Source of the DNA: Gnetum montanum
Lineage: Eukaryota > Streptophyta > Gnetopsida > Gnetales > Gnetaceae
Assembly: GCA_015680685.1 (NCBI GenBank)
Contig: MNCI01018063.1
Location: forward strand, 2,724-66,723
Direction of reading: 5' to 3'
DNA: 64,000 bases
The translations under genes and the position numbers were made by a program. Within the stretch, counting starts at the first letter, position 1. Each line of letters begins with the position of its first letter. Positions 44,911-57,950 of this stretch are shown piece by piece. The notes beneath the pieces are model-generated. The model was given only the letters and a program-made list of their open reading frames with translations, had not been told where the DNA came from and did no database searches.

Positions 44911-45775
44911 ATTATTGATGAGTGGCTAGGTACCCCTACACTCAACCATACGAATACGAGTGTTCATGCATGATTCGATCGAACTCTACAAATTAGCTAG
45001 TTGTAGTATCTAGATAGTTACGCATTGATCGCAGTTCACTGTCTTCCCACCTAGACTAGTATTTACTTGGTCACGTATGGTTTAGTCCAGAGTGAGGTGA
45101 ATGGTGTGATCCTAAACTAGTGCTACTCCTAGAGACAATGGAAAATAATCTTGTTTTAAGCTAATAAACAATAAGAAGCAAAATCTAAACTAGCCTAAGT
45201 GCGATGAGCATCCATCCTCAATCATCCATGCACATCCTAGACCTCGTGTACTACTTCTAAGATTACCAAGTGCATATTACTTGAGCACTCCTAGACACGC
45301 TACTAGGTTACCAAGTAGTTACACTTAAATGTTCATGATTAAGTTGTACTCTTTCTACATTTAACAATAAGAATAGTAAATGATGATAAAGAAATATTAA
45401 CTAAGAAAAAAATAAATAACAATAACAATTAAAACTAAGTGAATGCTACAATGATGGAGTAATCTCGATCTTTATTGCCAATCATGTGCATGTCCAAGTA
45501 CGTCACACTGGAATAAAGGTTCCATACAATTACAATCATCACACTATGAACATGCACTAGGGAAAGAACTAAAATGAATTGAAAACTGGCAAAAAGAATC
45601 TACTCTAACACTTACCAACTCCCTCCTTTTTCTAGTGTGCCTGAATGTTCTATTTATAGGCCTACACAGGAATTACGATATCGTGTAGTCAATATCATTA
45701 CCCAGGCTACAATATTGTGTACTTAATATCGAGGATCCGATATCGAAGCCTGCCAAACCACACCTCATCAATTAT
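44911..45775 (-). mobile_element. Solo LTR, Athila-like, with TSD ATTAT
   Basis: 44916-45770 reads TGATGAG...CTCATCA in reverse orientation, flanked by ATTAT at 44911-44915 and 45771-45775. The internal region is absent, so this is the product of LTR-LTR recombination. TATTTATA near 45653 is TATAAATA on the element strand. The U3 carries ACGATATCGT and gatatcg palindromes, placing it closest to the E1 family. Confidence 0.9.
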
Positions 45776-45937
45776 GTAAATTGATTCCTTACAATTACTT
45801 TTTGTATGTTACATATGTTTATAACTTATATTACAATCTTGGCATAAGAATCTTAGGTATTCTAGTGAATATTATTGAGTTACGAATTAAAACATTTTGT
45901 AAAAGAAATTTTGGAACTACTCTAGTTTAATAGATCC

Positions 45938-47023
45938 CCCACCTACTGCGCTGTCTCACCAGTTCCGCAGACTTTGCGGTGAAATTACTGCAGTTATGCG
46001 TACGCGTGCATATCTCGAGCCACCCGCTACCGACATCCAAAATCAACCAGAGCTCTGGCAATGGGTTACACAGATGGGGGGGGGTCAACGTGTTGCAACG
46101 CATCATGGCGAACCTGGAGATGGATGTCCAGCCATTCTACGCGAACTGGAACGGGGAGGTCGTTGTGTTTCACGGGTGCCAAATCCTGGTGACCGTGGAT
46201 GCCTTGGCTGTGATGATTGGTGCACCCGCTACAGGGGACCAAATTCCCCTAGTGGCGCTATCCCAGGCCGCAGCGGTTGATTTCTTCCGAGGGCCCATCC
46301 CCTGGACAGCCAGCAGTCACATCTAGGGGATAGCCCTCTCGCCCACCTAGCACGCCACGGTGACACTGGTGGAGAGTTACTTAATTCAGTCGGGCTCACA
46401 TCACAAACTCAATGGGGTACACTTCATGTTCCTCAAGTGCATGCGCTCCGAGACTCCAATCAACCTCTTGCACTTCCTCTGGGAGTCTCTACAATGTAGA
46501 TGCCCAGGTAGGCATCTGGGGATAATCCATGCCCTCTGGCAGTCTGGCACCCCGATCCCGCTACTCCGATCACTACCTCAACCTGCGCAGGTGTATCAAC
46601 GGCGACGGGGGAAGGCATGGCCTTCCAACGGGGGATATCGTCATCTTGGACCAAACTACGGCAATGCCCCCTGGGACTCTAAGGATGATGACTGCACGTG
46701 GGGTGGGTTGGACCAGGTCCTGTGGAGTGATTCGACGACTGTAGACATCGAACCTAGAAAAAACATGGGGGGGGGGGNCATGATCAGGGGCCACCGCAAG
46801 CTCCTACGGGACCACTTTCTAAGAACCCGTCACTGCCCCTGTAATCATACAGCCAGATGCTGCAATGGATCGAGAACGTTATCAGAGACCACATGATAGG
46901 CATTGCCCAGATAATTGAGGAAAATAGACGTCGCCTAGAAGTAGGCCCGAGAGAGCCGATCCTGATACTTCAAAGCTCCGAGGAGAGTTGGGGCTCCAAC
47001 CACGAACCCCCCAAAAGCCCCTA
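45938..47023 (+). pseudogene. LINE-B ORF2 C-terminal extension (plant transposon-like domain)
   Basis: Starts at PPTALSHQF, aligning with the LINE-D segment just after zf-RVT. It then matches LINE-D along its length: YLEPPATDIQNQPELWQWVT, DVQPFYANWNGEVVVFHG, ILVTVDALAVMIGAPATGDQ, AAAVDFFRGPIPWTASSH, SGSHHKLNGVHFMF and TPINLLHFLWESLQ, then a variable linker, and at the end MLQWIENVIRDHMIGIAQIIEENRRR. A run of nine G (46076-46084) causes a one-base shift. A second G-run at 46768-46778 ends in an N. The pattern of FYANW, hydrophobic strand, IGAP, then SGSHH and PINLLHFLW resembles PF20167-type domains. Confidence 0.75.
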
Positions 47024-47261
47024 ACGTGGGGGCAGGGGGCGTTCAGACATACCCAGCTTGGTCCAAATCACTGTGTTAAGGGTTTGGGGATGGGACATAT
47101 CCCCTGCTAATGGGGATGCCCTACGGCGGTAGGGACTTGTGGGGGACCCGGGGTTGGGGTTTGTGGTCGGTGTGTGATCAGTAGCTCTGGCCTGCACTGT
47201 ACTGGTATATAGCCTTCTTTTTTGGAAATAAAAATTCGCTCGATTTTTTCAAAAAAAAAAA
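47024..47261 (+). other. LINE-B 3' UTR with G-quadruplex pattern
   Basis: G-runs at 47132-47134, 47141-47145, 47150-47153 and 47156-47159 have loops of 6, 4 and 2 bases, a canonical G4 pattern on the sense strand. The conserved GC-rich LINE tail (ctgcactgtactggtatata, ttttttggaaata, gctcgattttttc) then leads into poly(A). Confidence 0.65.
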
Positions 47262-47270
47262 AATAGATCC

Positions 47271-47899
47271 AAGAGGGTCTTAATACACATAAGTGAAAAT
47301 ATAGTTTCAATTCAATATTGAAAGATCCCTAACTCATATAAGTTATTTTTATATTACGAATCAACTTTTGTACCTTCTAAGTTCAACCATTATATGTTTA
47401 TTCTTTGGTTAGTAATAGTTTGTTCTTCATTTTAACAAAACCTCTTTACTTTAATAAAACCAACCTACAAGCTCAAGATCATTTTTTATGCTTCTCTTCA
47501 TATTCGTTAATCAATCTAAGGTACATACATATTCAATCATTTTTTATATGTTTAATATTTTTTCTATTATATAGCTTTGCAAATACTCATCTAGATTTTC
47601 ATACTCATATTATCATCTTCTTTCCTATGAAATGTTACATCCAACCAATGAGAGATGGTTTAATTGGTTATATTATTATGTAATAAATAGTCTACATGTA
47701 AGAAGTTGCTAGCTTGAATTGCATTTGAAGTACCTTTATGTTGTATGTTCTAAAGTACCATGTTGGTTACATGTCCTAAGGGTATATATTGTCAAAAAGA
47801 TTTGGATTAACTTAGGTTAGGTCAAGGGATAGCTAATTTTAGTCCATTGGACTAAGTGTCTTTGACAAGACAAGCGTTTGTAGTTTTATTGATCTTAAG
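47271..47899. other. AT-rich spacer, no gene seen
   Basis: Continues the SINE-like body interrupted by LINE-B, then AT-rich sequence leading into LINE-F, whose 5' end I cannot define. Confidence 0.4.
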
Positions 47900-48960
47900 A
47901 ATTTTTTGTAGAGATATTCTGGTAGAAAACGTTTGTGCAAGGAATGATGAAGAATAATAATGTGTCTTAGACTATAGAGACTATGAAGGATTCTCAATTT
48001 TTTGATTTCGTTTCATCTAATCATTTATATTAATCTTTGGCAAATGATCTCACTTCTTAATATATATTTCTATAGATTATTCGATATTTTCACATGAGTA
48101 AGGGTTTTACATTAGTGATTTAGGCTATCCTTCAATACTATAAAATTAATATTTTGCATGCTCATTATTTTTCTAATATTTTTTAGCTTATCAAAGTGGC
48201 AAATTCTGAAATGGTTGAGATTTCCTTGAATCTTAAAATTTTTATAGATTATCATGATACTTTTATTACTCAAGAATTGAATGTGAATTTTAATCCCAAT
48301 TCTTCTAGTTATTCTAAAATTACTTATTGGATTGAATTAGAAAATCTTCATATTATTTTCTAAAGTATTAAAAGTAAAATTATTAGTAGCATTAGTACAA
48401 TTCTCAAAACAAAGTAAAAAGAAAAAAAAACATTACTTGATGGTGTACAACATACACATTATTTTGTAGAAATAATAGTGGAAGACAAAATTAAAACTCA
48501 ATGTAGGTAATTAGTGTTTTTTCTACAATACCAATATTATAATTTATGAGAAAGTTGTAACTATTGTTGCTATGAAGGCCATGTTATTGAGATTTATTCT
48601 CTTCTTAGTAAAAAAGTTATTCAGGAGGAAAATAGACAACAATTTTCAATAGGCACAAATAAAACCTTCTTCAAGAAGTTCTTAATCTACTAATGATTTT
48701 AAATTTAAAGATGCTAATAAATTATTTATATTCAAAGAAAAAATTTCTTTTGAAAAAGAACTTTTTAAATGGGGATTAGTAATCAAAGTGCTTCTGTAGA
48801 AGGATTTCACTTAATGCCATGTAAAAATAAGAGGCATGCATATGATTATTTCAATTCAAAAATCTCTAAGGTATTCCCTTAGCTCTACTTCTACTAATAT
48901 TTCATGTACTTTCTCATCATATAATACTTTTTCACGTATTAGTTACATGGATTGTAAGAC
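47900..48960 (+). pseudogene. LINE-F ORF1: DUF4283-like with zinc knuckle, decayed
   Basis: A DUF4283-like stretch (48130-48360): LIKVANSEMVEISLNLKIFIDYHDTFITQELN, NPNSSSYSKITYWIELENL. A knuckle follows near 48553-48597, C-N-Y-C-x4-H-x4-Y, in which the last Cys has become Tyr. It is AT-rich with many stops. Differences in wording and knuckle content show it is not the same LINE family as LINE-A to LINE-D. Confidence 0.6.
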
Positions 48961-51900
48961 AAATGCTAAGCTTGAATAATCAAGGATTGAAGTCTCTTTT
49001 CCCACATCTCAATATTAATTTTATCATGGTTAACTTGAGGCCTTTCTAATAAGTCCCAAAAAAATATTTTCAAAGAGTATCCTTCAAACATGCATTTATC
49101 TCCAAATTTTCTTTTCTTACAAGAGATTAAGAATTTAGTGTATGATGTTACCTTTGTTGATAATGCATTTTAAAGAAACTACATAGTTATTATTATTATA
49201 TTTTTGTTACTCATAAAGTTAATAAAGGAGGTGTTTCTATTCTAGTAAATAAAAATTGGGCTCAAAAAATTTTGGCTTTTATTTGCATTACTTATCAAAG
49301 TGAAAAAAATCAGAATTTGGATTTTGTAATATTTTTAGAGGTTTAGAAATATCTTTTATCTCATCCTAAAGTATTTTGGGTAATTGGAGGTGATTTTAAT
49401 ATGGTTGAAAGTCATTAAAATATACTTGGTAGTCTTCCTCCTAATATGTCTTATCAAGAAAATGAAGATTGATGCAATTTGAAAAAAAAAATATTTTCTT
49501 TTTGACATTAGCTCTTTATTTCCATATCATTCAAATGAGAACAATTATACTTGACATAATTATTAACAAGGAAATGATAAAATTTATTATTAGATTGATA
49601 GATTTTATATCTCTATTGTTTCTTTGCAAAAGCCTACAAGTAAAGTAGAAGTGCATACAAATGCTACTTTCTTAGACCAATTTCCTATCAATAGTTTTAT
49701 TTCCAAGATTAATTTTTCCTACTTTAGAAAGTGTGAGCCTTTTCATGCCAATGCTAATATGTTCATACAATCTAGTGGAAACAATATTTTGAAGTCTTCG
49801 TAAAATATAAAAAAAATCTACTAGTAATATTGGTTAGATTACTTGGTGGTAGTAAACAACTAGTAGAATAAAAAGCTATGCAAGATAGTTTGGAAAGTAA
49901 TTTGCTAAGTGAAATTTTCAAGTTGAAGAAGAGCTTGCAAAATTCGTTAGGCCAATGCAAATTATTTTAGATTAGAATCCCTTTGATTTTGTAATTTAAA
50001 AAGCCTTTGCTAAAGCTCATAATGCTAAAAAATGTTGGAATGCTTTTGAAGCTAACTGTAAGTTGCAAGTCCTAGCTAAAAATTGAAATGAACATTGTAA
50101 GGAGTTTTTAAAATTTCTTAAAGAAAACGATCAAGTACTTAAGCTAAAATTTCTTTATACAAATGATTCAATCACTAAAGATCTTGAGACTATTACAAAT
50201 TTTTTTAAAAAACTTTTTTTTTTAATTTTTTAAAGGTTTTAGTAAGAAAACCTTCAAGGCCTTTATTACATATATTCCTCATCTTCTAACAAAAGTGCAT
50301 CAAAGTATCTTTAAAGGATAAATTAAAGTAGAACAAATCAAAGAAATTATAGTTTAGTGGATGGTAAAGTTCAAGGACTTTATAATTTTATAATTTAGTT
50401 TTTTAAGAAGCATTTAGATAGTTTTGGAGATGATCTCTTTTATGTTTTCCAAGAAGCTATTACAAAAGTTTCTCTTCGTACAAATATTAATAAGGATATA
50501 ATTTTTCTTATTTTTAAGAATAGAGATCTTCAACATATTGGTAATTAGAGGCTTACTCTTCCTAACAACAAGTATAAAATTTTAGCAAAATGCATGACTT
50601 GTTAGATTCAAAATATTATAGATAATGTAATCATACCTACACAAACAAGTTTTGTCAAAGGTAGACCTATGTTAAATAATGTTTTTGTAGCTTGGGAGAG
50701 AATGCAATGGATTTTTTATAGTAACCAAGATATTGTTTTTACTACATTAGATTCTGCTAAAGCTTATGATAGGATTGAATGGAATTTTATTGTTTCATGT
50801 CTATGGAAAGTAGGATTTGTAGAAAATGTTCAAGTTGCTACAAATTTTGGATTAAATTCCTCTTTTTCTCTTTAGCAACCAATTCATCATGGTTATCCTC
50901 TAGTTCCTTGTCATTTTATTATTGTTATAGACTTTATTACATATAATTATGATCTACAAAAAAATATCATTAAGGAAATTTCAATTGATTATTAAGGTAT
51001 GAAATTGCTTACCATGCATATTAGAGATTATTCTTTTTTCGGATTAATAATTACTTACAAAATATCAATATTTTATTAGCCATAATGGAGGAATATTGTA
51101 TGTTATCTAGCTCTTGTATTAAAAATTTATTATTTATTGTAATGAAATAATTGATAAGTGGGTTACTCTCAAGCCTTGGAAAATCTTGACAAAAGGTTTT
51201 AAGAATATCTTTTTCTTTTGAGCCTAGTCTAAATATTTTGTAGAATTATGTGGTTGAACAACTTGAAAAAAAAAAGCTTAATAAATGAAAAAGAAAAAAG
51301 TTCATCCTTGCTAGAAAATATTTAGTTATTAAGTAGATGCTTCAATCTATTTATGTTTATTACTCTAGTTATTGGAATCCTTTAAAAAATTCTAATGATA
51401 GAATTGATCATATTATTTGTCCATTTTTTTGGTATGTTAAATAACATTGAAAAAAAAATTTCTAAAGCTGCTTGGAATATTTACACTAGTAACAAGAAAG
51501 ATTGAGTACTTTGCCTCATTAATTATTATAACCAAGGTATTTTTCTTTTAGTAAAATGGATTGTAAAGTGCATTGATGGAGTTGATGTTTGGATGATCCT
51601 TTTAAAAAGTATATGCAATGAAAAATAAAAATGGTAATAGTTATTCTTCTAATAACTTTCTTCAATGCCTTCTTTATACTCGGGTCATTTCTATTCCTAG
51701 TGCTCTAGTTCTTAAACAAATTCGAAAGACATTATTTAATCTTTGTAAGTGTTATAATTGCAATCATATTACAACTTTCAAAAAACATGGTTAAGTAAAT
51801 TAGCCCATGGTGGCTTAGTAAATTAATCTTGACTATGTACCACTTGGAGTAAATTTGGTATCACTATAGTTTCCTATTTACATATGCATGATAAATGGAT

Positions 51901-52700
51901 TTAATGAAAGGAGGTTTCTAGCCTTTATAGTTTGAATAGAAAAAGGAAAAAATATTTTGAAAAATTAATTTCTAACTTTGATAATTTATTTAAAGTTGAA
52001 AATAATTTATATCAAGCTTTTCTAAACATTTTTTGGAAGGATGGTAGATATGTTTTATTTTTAATTCCAAAGTTTCATATAAGATTATTACCAAGAATGA
52101 TTTTATTCATAACAAATTCAATAATGCCTAAAAAATATAATTATTATGACCCTTTTAGATGAGGAAAACAAAAGATATTTAAAGAGTTTCCACTTTTCAA
52201 AAAATTCAAATTTTTTATGGTGTTTTATTCATCAAGGTCTTCCTATCAACACTCAATCATTAACATATGGGAATTTTTTCTCCTCGATGTCCTCTTTGTA
52301 GAAATAGAGACTCATTTTTTCATGTTTTTCATAACATGTTTGGAAATGAATAGTCAGAATTGGTAATAATTTTTAACCATCCATCAACGATATCATCTTG
52401 GTGAACAATATACTTTGTCCACTTTCTTTCTTTACATTTAGAAGTGTCTTTGGTCATTTATTTGCTATTCTATTTGATGTGTAGTTATTTTCCAATAGCA
52501 ACAACATAACTAAGACCTTTCTTCAAGAAATATGAGGTTCTCAAAGATGTTGGTTTTGAGTTATAGTTTCAAATAAAAAAGCTTCAATTGAAAAATAAAG
52601 AATTAATTTATTTCTTGCTATATTAATATCCTTTTGTTTTGAAGGCTCAAGGATAAGAAGCTTTCAACTAATGTTGGTATTTTTTCATTATTTCTAACAA
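48961..52700 (+). pseudogene. LINE-F ORF2: decayed AT-rich endonuclease-RT-zf-RVT
   Basis: The endonuclease motif VIGGDFNMVES lies near 49381-49411. Pre-RT and RT pieces include RPMLNNVFVAWERMQWIF and FTTLDSAKAYDRIEWNFI (50670-50800), then PIHHGYPLVPCHF near 50880. The zf-RVT block PRCPLCRNRDSFFHVFHN lies near 52275-52340. Stops and frameshifts occur throughout. The 3' end is uncertain. Confidence 0.7.
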
Positions 52701-53859
52701 ACCCTTTAGTAAGGAGTAAAAACCCATGAGGGTACTTTTGAGCAAGGACAAGACATTATCATTTTCCAACCTAGAGGGAACGTTTTTCAAGAGTGATTGT
52801 AACAATGAAAACCTAAAATGGTACCCCAAAATCATTGGATTTTTTTCCCTTAGACTCAAGGTTGATGGCTTCTTGAATTGTATGAAGTATTAGTTCTAGA
52901 AATTTCATAATTAAGATACTTACATATGCTATGATTTTAATATTTTTTTAACAAAAAGTAAGCAATTTAGAAATATTTTTTAAAACACCACTTTAATCTT
53001 TTTGCTTTTATTCACTTGTTTTGAAATAATTTTAAGATTTCCTAGTATGTTCAATGTTTATTTACAAGCTCTTGATGTTATATGTTAGAAGCCATGGGTT
53101 CAATCATAATTAAAATATTATTATACTATTGGTTTTTTTTTTCACTTAAGCCTTTTCTTTTGTTTTTCTTCTTAACTAATTATTTTGATTTAACTTTTTT
53201 TTTAATACTAGCTTTACTATTCCTAAAATAATCCCTTCTATTATTCCTACCATTGATCATTTTTATTATTGGAACACTAATAGTTGTCTCCACATCTTAA
53301 TTAGACATTAACTTTAATGCTATATATGTATTCTCTCTTTAATCCTTGAAAAATTAATTGCAATTGATATGAATATAATATGATGATGTCTTATCAAGAA
53401 ATAATATGCAACCTATGGATAGTATAATCACCTTGCACTAGCACCCTATGCATGCTAGCTTAGAGGCATTATTCAAGATATATTACCTTAACTTCCAAAA
53501 AAAAAAGTAGACTTGAAATATCCAAGAAAGAAAAACCTAGAAAGGAGGTTAGGATGGAAGATGACTTTATCCTACTAAACAATGAGTGTTAGCCTATTGG
53601 AAGATTCTTGATTTAAAAGCTCCAAGTCATGGGTTTCATTTTGGTTGGACTATATATCTTAGGTTGTCTATATTACAATTATTTTGGAGTTCCAACACAC
53701 AATCTTTTGGAACGGTAAAATAAATTTTTTATGTTTTGTATTTTTGTAAATTCTAGTTTTTTTATGATATTTTAGATATTTGCATCATGTATTTTTTAAA
53801 ATAAATAATAATTTATTATAATTATGAATATTTTATCTTTAGCATTTTGTTTCAAACAT
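52701..53859. other. AT-rich spacer with a SINE-like head
   Basis: Mostly AT-rich. A tRNA-like segment lies at 53588-53660 (TTAGCCTATTGGAAGATTCTTG, then GTCATGGGTTTC). Another weak B-box-like gccatgggttcaat lies near 53090. No gene seen. Confidence 0.4.
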
Positions 53860-54576
53860 CATGTGGACCTAGGGGAGGAACGGATACAGGTTCTGTACGA
53901 GAACCAGTCGGGGACGCAGGCCCAGCAGCGACTGGGGAACAACCAGAGACGCCCCACAGGGTCCACGACTACACCTGATGATGGTTGGTACGTTGTTGGG
54001 AAGAAAGGCCGTGTGGCCCACAAGAACCCGCCGGCACCCAGAGGGAGGGCTCGACGACAAGGACTGGGCGCTGCCCTGATGGGTGCCGCCAACGCTGCGC
54101 CAAGCGGGGGACCCCTCCAGGGGGAACCAAGACAGCCAGTCACGCTGAGTGCTCGCCAGGTGGAGCTGGCGGAGCCGCAGGGGCCGAGACAAGACACCGC
54201 GGACAAGGCGGTAAGTAAGTCTTATATTTCGGCGCTTATGGGGCCTAGTGTGCAGCATTCTGCAGGAAAACAACCGACGACCTCTCTGGCAGAGGCTAAA
54301 CCGTGGCAGGGCCAAGACGGAACACCCTGCACACCCAGGGCAGAGGGGGCGGGCCCGATCCAAGAGGGTTTATCACCGCCTCCGGTCACGGACTGGATTA
54401 ATACCAATCGGGGGTCGGCGAGGCCCTGCTCTCCCCCCAAGGAGATGCGGAGCCATCGCACACCGGGAATGCCGGTTTCCATACCCACGGCAAAGAGGGG
54501 AAGACCGGACAGCCTCACCAGCCGACAGAATGCCACGCAGCTGTACGTTGATTTGGGAGTGCAACCCACACTCTAG
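53860..54576 (+). pseudogene. LINE-C ORF1, C-terminal part
   Basis: Matches the C-terminal part of LINE-A ORF1: DLGEERIQVLYENQ, TPDDGWYVVGKKGRVAHK, a Pro/Ala/Gly-rich middle, PPPVTDWINTNRGSA and the end VDLGVQPTL with its stop at 54574-54576. It is open for the whole length, so it is better kept than LINE-A ORF1. The DUF4283 part is missing. Confidence 0.8.
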
Positions 54577-54602
54577 GAGCTGTACCAACGATCCTTGACT
54601 CC

Positions 54603-57600
54603 ATGAAGATCCTATCCTGGAACTGCAGGGGACAGGGTACCCCCTACAAGCGCCATACCCTGCATTGTTTGGTAAGGGACGAAAACTGTGACATTGTATG
54701 TCTGTAGGAAACGAAATTGCAGCTAACGGAAAAGGAGGCTCAGACTCTTTGGTGGCCGGGGTGGCACAGCCACCTGGCTCCCAGCAGGGGCGAGCAGGTG
54801 GGCTCGCGATCCTGACCAAAGCGGCCTCGCATGTCCAGGACATGTCAGACTGGAGCATTACGGTGCATCTGCCTGGCCAGAACGTTTGGCTCACTAATGT
54901 GTACGGTGCCCAAGGGTGGCCGGCACGTTTGCAAGAGCTCTCTCGGGTTGCGGGGCTTGTTCCACGGAAGGCCAGTTGGCTTTTAATCGGTGATTTCAAT
55001 CAGAGGCTCTTCGCCTGGGAAAAGACAGGTGATAATTCGGCTGAGCCCCCAGGGGCAATTGAGATGCTCGCCCTACTTCAACAATACAATCTGAACAATA
55101 TGGAAATTCCTGGGTGCGCGTACACGTGGAGCAACCGCAGGCAAGGTGCTGCGCAGGTCCAGTCCCGAATTGATCGTATCTGGACCAGCGCGAAATTGCT
55201 GAAAGAGTGGGAGTTTCAGGCGTACGGTGGTGCCCGCATGGCCTCTGACCACTAGCCCATTTTCTGCAAACTGGAGCAGGGTGGGTTCCAGAAACCAAGA
55301 ATTTTCCATTTTGAGTGCTCCTGGCTCCGCACACGATGGCTTGGGAAATTGGTGCACGACATTTGGCAGCAGTACAACGCCTGCGGAGACCCGCGCGAAT
55401 TCCTCAAGAATGGCCTGCGAACATTGAAACGGCAAATTCCAAATACTGCCCCTTCCGAGAAATACCGGTTCAAGGCGGGGCGTAGCCAGTTGCAGGCCAA
55501 AGTGCAGGCCATCCAATCGCTGCAGGAGCAGCAAGGGAGTGGGGCAGACCTTACCGCGGAGGAGCTGGCCCTACAGGCCGAGCTACAGATCCTGCATCAG
55601 GAGGAGGAGGAGTACTAGCGCCAGAGGGCAAGGATATAGTGGCTGCAGGCGGGATACCGGCACACTAAATTCTTCTTCTCTTCCGCGAAGGCACACCGTG
55701 GCTCCCGTAATGGACCGCTTCAACGCCTCCTGCAAGGTGAGTCGCCGACGTGTGCTGACAGCCTCCTACACTACTAGCGGAAGGTGTGGGAATGGCAGCC
55801 AACGAACCCTGTTTCAGTTCCTGTGGCCAAATTTCTGAACCCGGCTGATAATTTCCAGCTCCTAATGCCCTTCACGCGCCAGGAACTGCATGCGGCGCTG
55901 AAGGGAATGCTTGCAAACAAGGCGCCTGGGCGTGACGGCTGGCCCATCGAATTTTTCGCTACCTTCGAGGATGTTTTGGGACAAAACCTGCTGGACGCAC
56001 TAAATCACATGTTGGCAAGGAGACAGGTGCGAAATGAAATTAACTGCTCATGCGTGGTGTTACTGCCGAAGATGGAGAATCCCACATCCCCTGGCCATTT
56101 TCGCCCCATTGGGGCTTTTCTCCCGTCTGCTGGTGGCTAGACTACAGCTGCTCATGACGCGGCTTGTGGGAAAGCACCAGGCAGCGTTCTTGAAGGGACG
56201 CCACCTGCAGGACCAGGTCCTGCTGCTCCAGGAGGTCCAGCACTCCCTTCGGACAGCCAAACTTCCAGGCCTGTGCATCAAGCTGGACATTACGAAGGCG
56301 TATGATTCCATTAGTTGGACAGCCTTGAGGTCTATTCTGCTCGCAAAAGGGTTTGACCTGGCTTTCGTAGACCTCTGCCTACAGATCCAGCGTGGTGGAT
56401 GGTTCTCGATCAATATCGATGGGCAGTTGTGGGGCTTTCATGGGACCGGCCGTGGGCTGCGTCAAGGAGACCCTCTATCCCCGCTCCTCTTCCTGATTTT
56501 GATGGACCTCATGCAAACTTACTGTACGGAAGAAGGAGTTACGGGGTTAAATGTCCACGGCATCCACTGCCTCTCTGCACCCTTTGCGGATGACACCATG
56601 ATTTACACCCGGGGCACAGTTCCGTAGGCCAGGGTGATTCTGAAAGCGCTGGACAGGCTGCACCGGGAGACTGGCCTAGAGCCCAACCCAGGGAAATCTG
56701 TGCTTTTTTTCATCCACACTCACCAGTCTGTGCGCAGGAAAATCATCCAAATCCTGGGGATCCTCCCGGGGGCAGCTGATGCAACTTACCTGGGCATTCC
56801 TATGCATAACTGGCACAGGCAGCGAACCTGGTAGGGGCTCATTGCAAGGATGCAGAAGCGTGCTGCACACTGGATAAACAATTTCCTGACGCGTAAAGGG
56901 AAGATGGTGTTGGCGTCCTCGGTGTTGGGGGCCATGACGCGGTTCGCGGNNNNNNNNNNNNNNNNNNNNNNNNNNNNNNNNNNNNNNNNNNNNNNNNNNN
57001 NNNNNNNNNNNNNNNNNNNNNNNNNNNNNNNNNNNNNNNNNNNNNNNNNNNNNNNNNNNNNNNNNNNNNNNNNNNNNNNNNNNNNNNNNNNNNNNNNNNN
57101 NNNNNNNNNNNNNNNNNNNNNNNNNNNNNNNNNNNNNNNNNNNNNNNNNNNNNNNNNNNNNNNNNNNNNNNNNNNNNNNNNNNNNNNNNNNNNNNNNNNN
57201 NNNNNNNNNNNNNNNNNNNNNNNNNNNNNNNNNNNNNNNNNNNNNNNNNNNNNNNNNNNNNNNNNNNNNNNNNNNNNNNNNNNNNNNNNNNNNNNNNNNN
57301 NNNNNNNNNNNNNNNNNNNNNNNNNNNNNNNNNNNNNNNNNNNNNNNNNNNNNNNNNNNNNNNNNNNNNNNNNNNNNNNNNNNNNNNNNNNNNNNNNNNN
57401 NNNNNNNNNNNNNNNNNNNNNNNNNNNNNNNNNNNNNNNNNNNNNNNNNNNNNNNNNNNNNNNNNNNNNNNNNNNNNNNNNNNNNNNNNNNNNNNNNNNN
57501 NNNNNNNNNNNNNNNNNNNNNNNNNNNNNNNNNNNNNNNNNNNNNNNNNNNNNNNNNNNNNNNNNNNNNNNNNNNNNNNNNNNNNNNNNNNNNNNNNNNN

Positions 57601-57950
57601 NNNNNNNNNNNNNNNNNNNNNNNNNNNNNNNNNNNNNNNNNNNNNNNNNNNNNNNNNNNNNNNNNNNNNNNNNNNNNNNNNNNNNNNNNNNNNNNNNNNN
57701 NNNNNNNNNNNNNNNNNNNNNNNNNNNNNNNNNNNNNNNNNNNNNNNNNNNNNNNNNNNNNAAGAAGGAGAGGCAAGAACGGAATGCTGGCATCTCTGCA
57801 TCTCTCGGGAATCATACCCCGATCATCCCTATGCAGGCTTGGGTGGCAAACGCCCCCAGTTCGCGCAGGACCGACATCGCCCAGATCATTGACGAATATA
57901 GACGTCGTAGGGCGGATGGACCAGAGCAGCCCAGGATGGCCAACAAATAA
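54603..57950 (+). pseudogene. LINE-C ORF2: endonuclease-RT pseudogene with gap
   Basis: The ATG at 54603 begins MKILSWNCRGQG, 26 bases after the ORF1 stop. The endonuclease runs to about 55310, with a TAG where Gln is expected before ETK, a one-base loss in a G-run near 54785 that shifts the frame, RAGGLAILTK, LLIGDFNQ, YTWSN, SRIDR and SDH followed by TAG. A coiled-coil linker ends EEEEY-TAG. RT follows: KAPGRDGWPIEFF near 55920, a deletion of about 20 bases near 56110 that shifts frame, KLDITKAYDSISW, GLRQGDPLS, active site FADDTMI (56583-56603) and NPGKS. The N gap covers the rest. The C-terminus PMQAWVANAPSSRRTDIAQIIDEYRRRR ends at 57950, without the LINE-B/D extension. Confidence 0.85.
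56950..57761. other. Assembly gap (812 N)
   Basis: Run of N inside LINE-C ORF2. LINE-A has roughly 0.95-1.0 kb between the matching flanks, so the gap size is near reality. Confidence 0.95.

Larger units (their letters stand above)
45929..47270 (+). mobile_element. LINE-B: 5'-truncated GC-rich LINE with 9-bp TSD
   Basis: The body 45938-47261 is flanked by AATAGATCC (45929-45937 and 47262-47270) and ends in a poly(A) at 47251-47261. Only the last part of ORF2 and the 3' UTR are present. It entered the body of a SINE-like repeat. It is a sister of LINE-D, sharing the C-terminal extension. Confidence 0.9.

Noticed and set aside
53820-53860. Imperfect direct repeat either side of LINE-C (ctttag...tttcaaacat and cttttat...tttcaaatat) as target-site duplication
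   Set aside because: Needs several gaps and mismatches in AT-rich sequence; not better than chance by eye.
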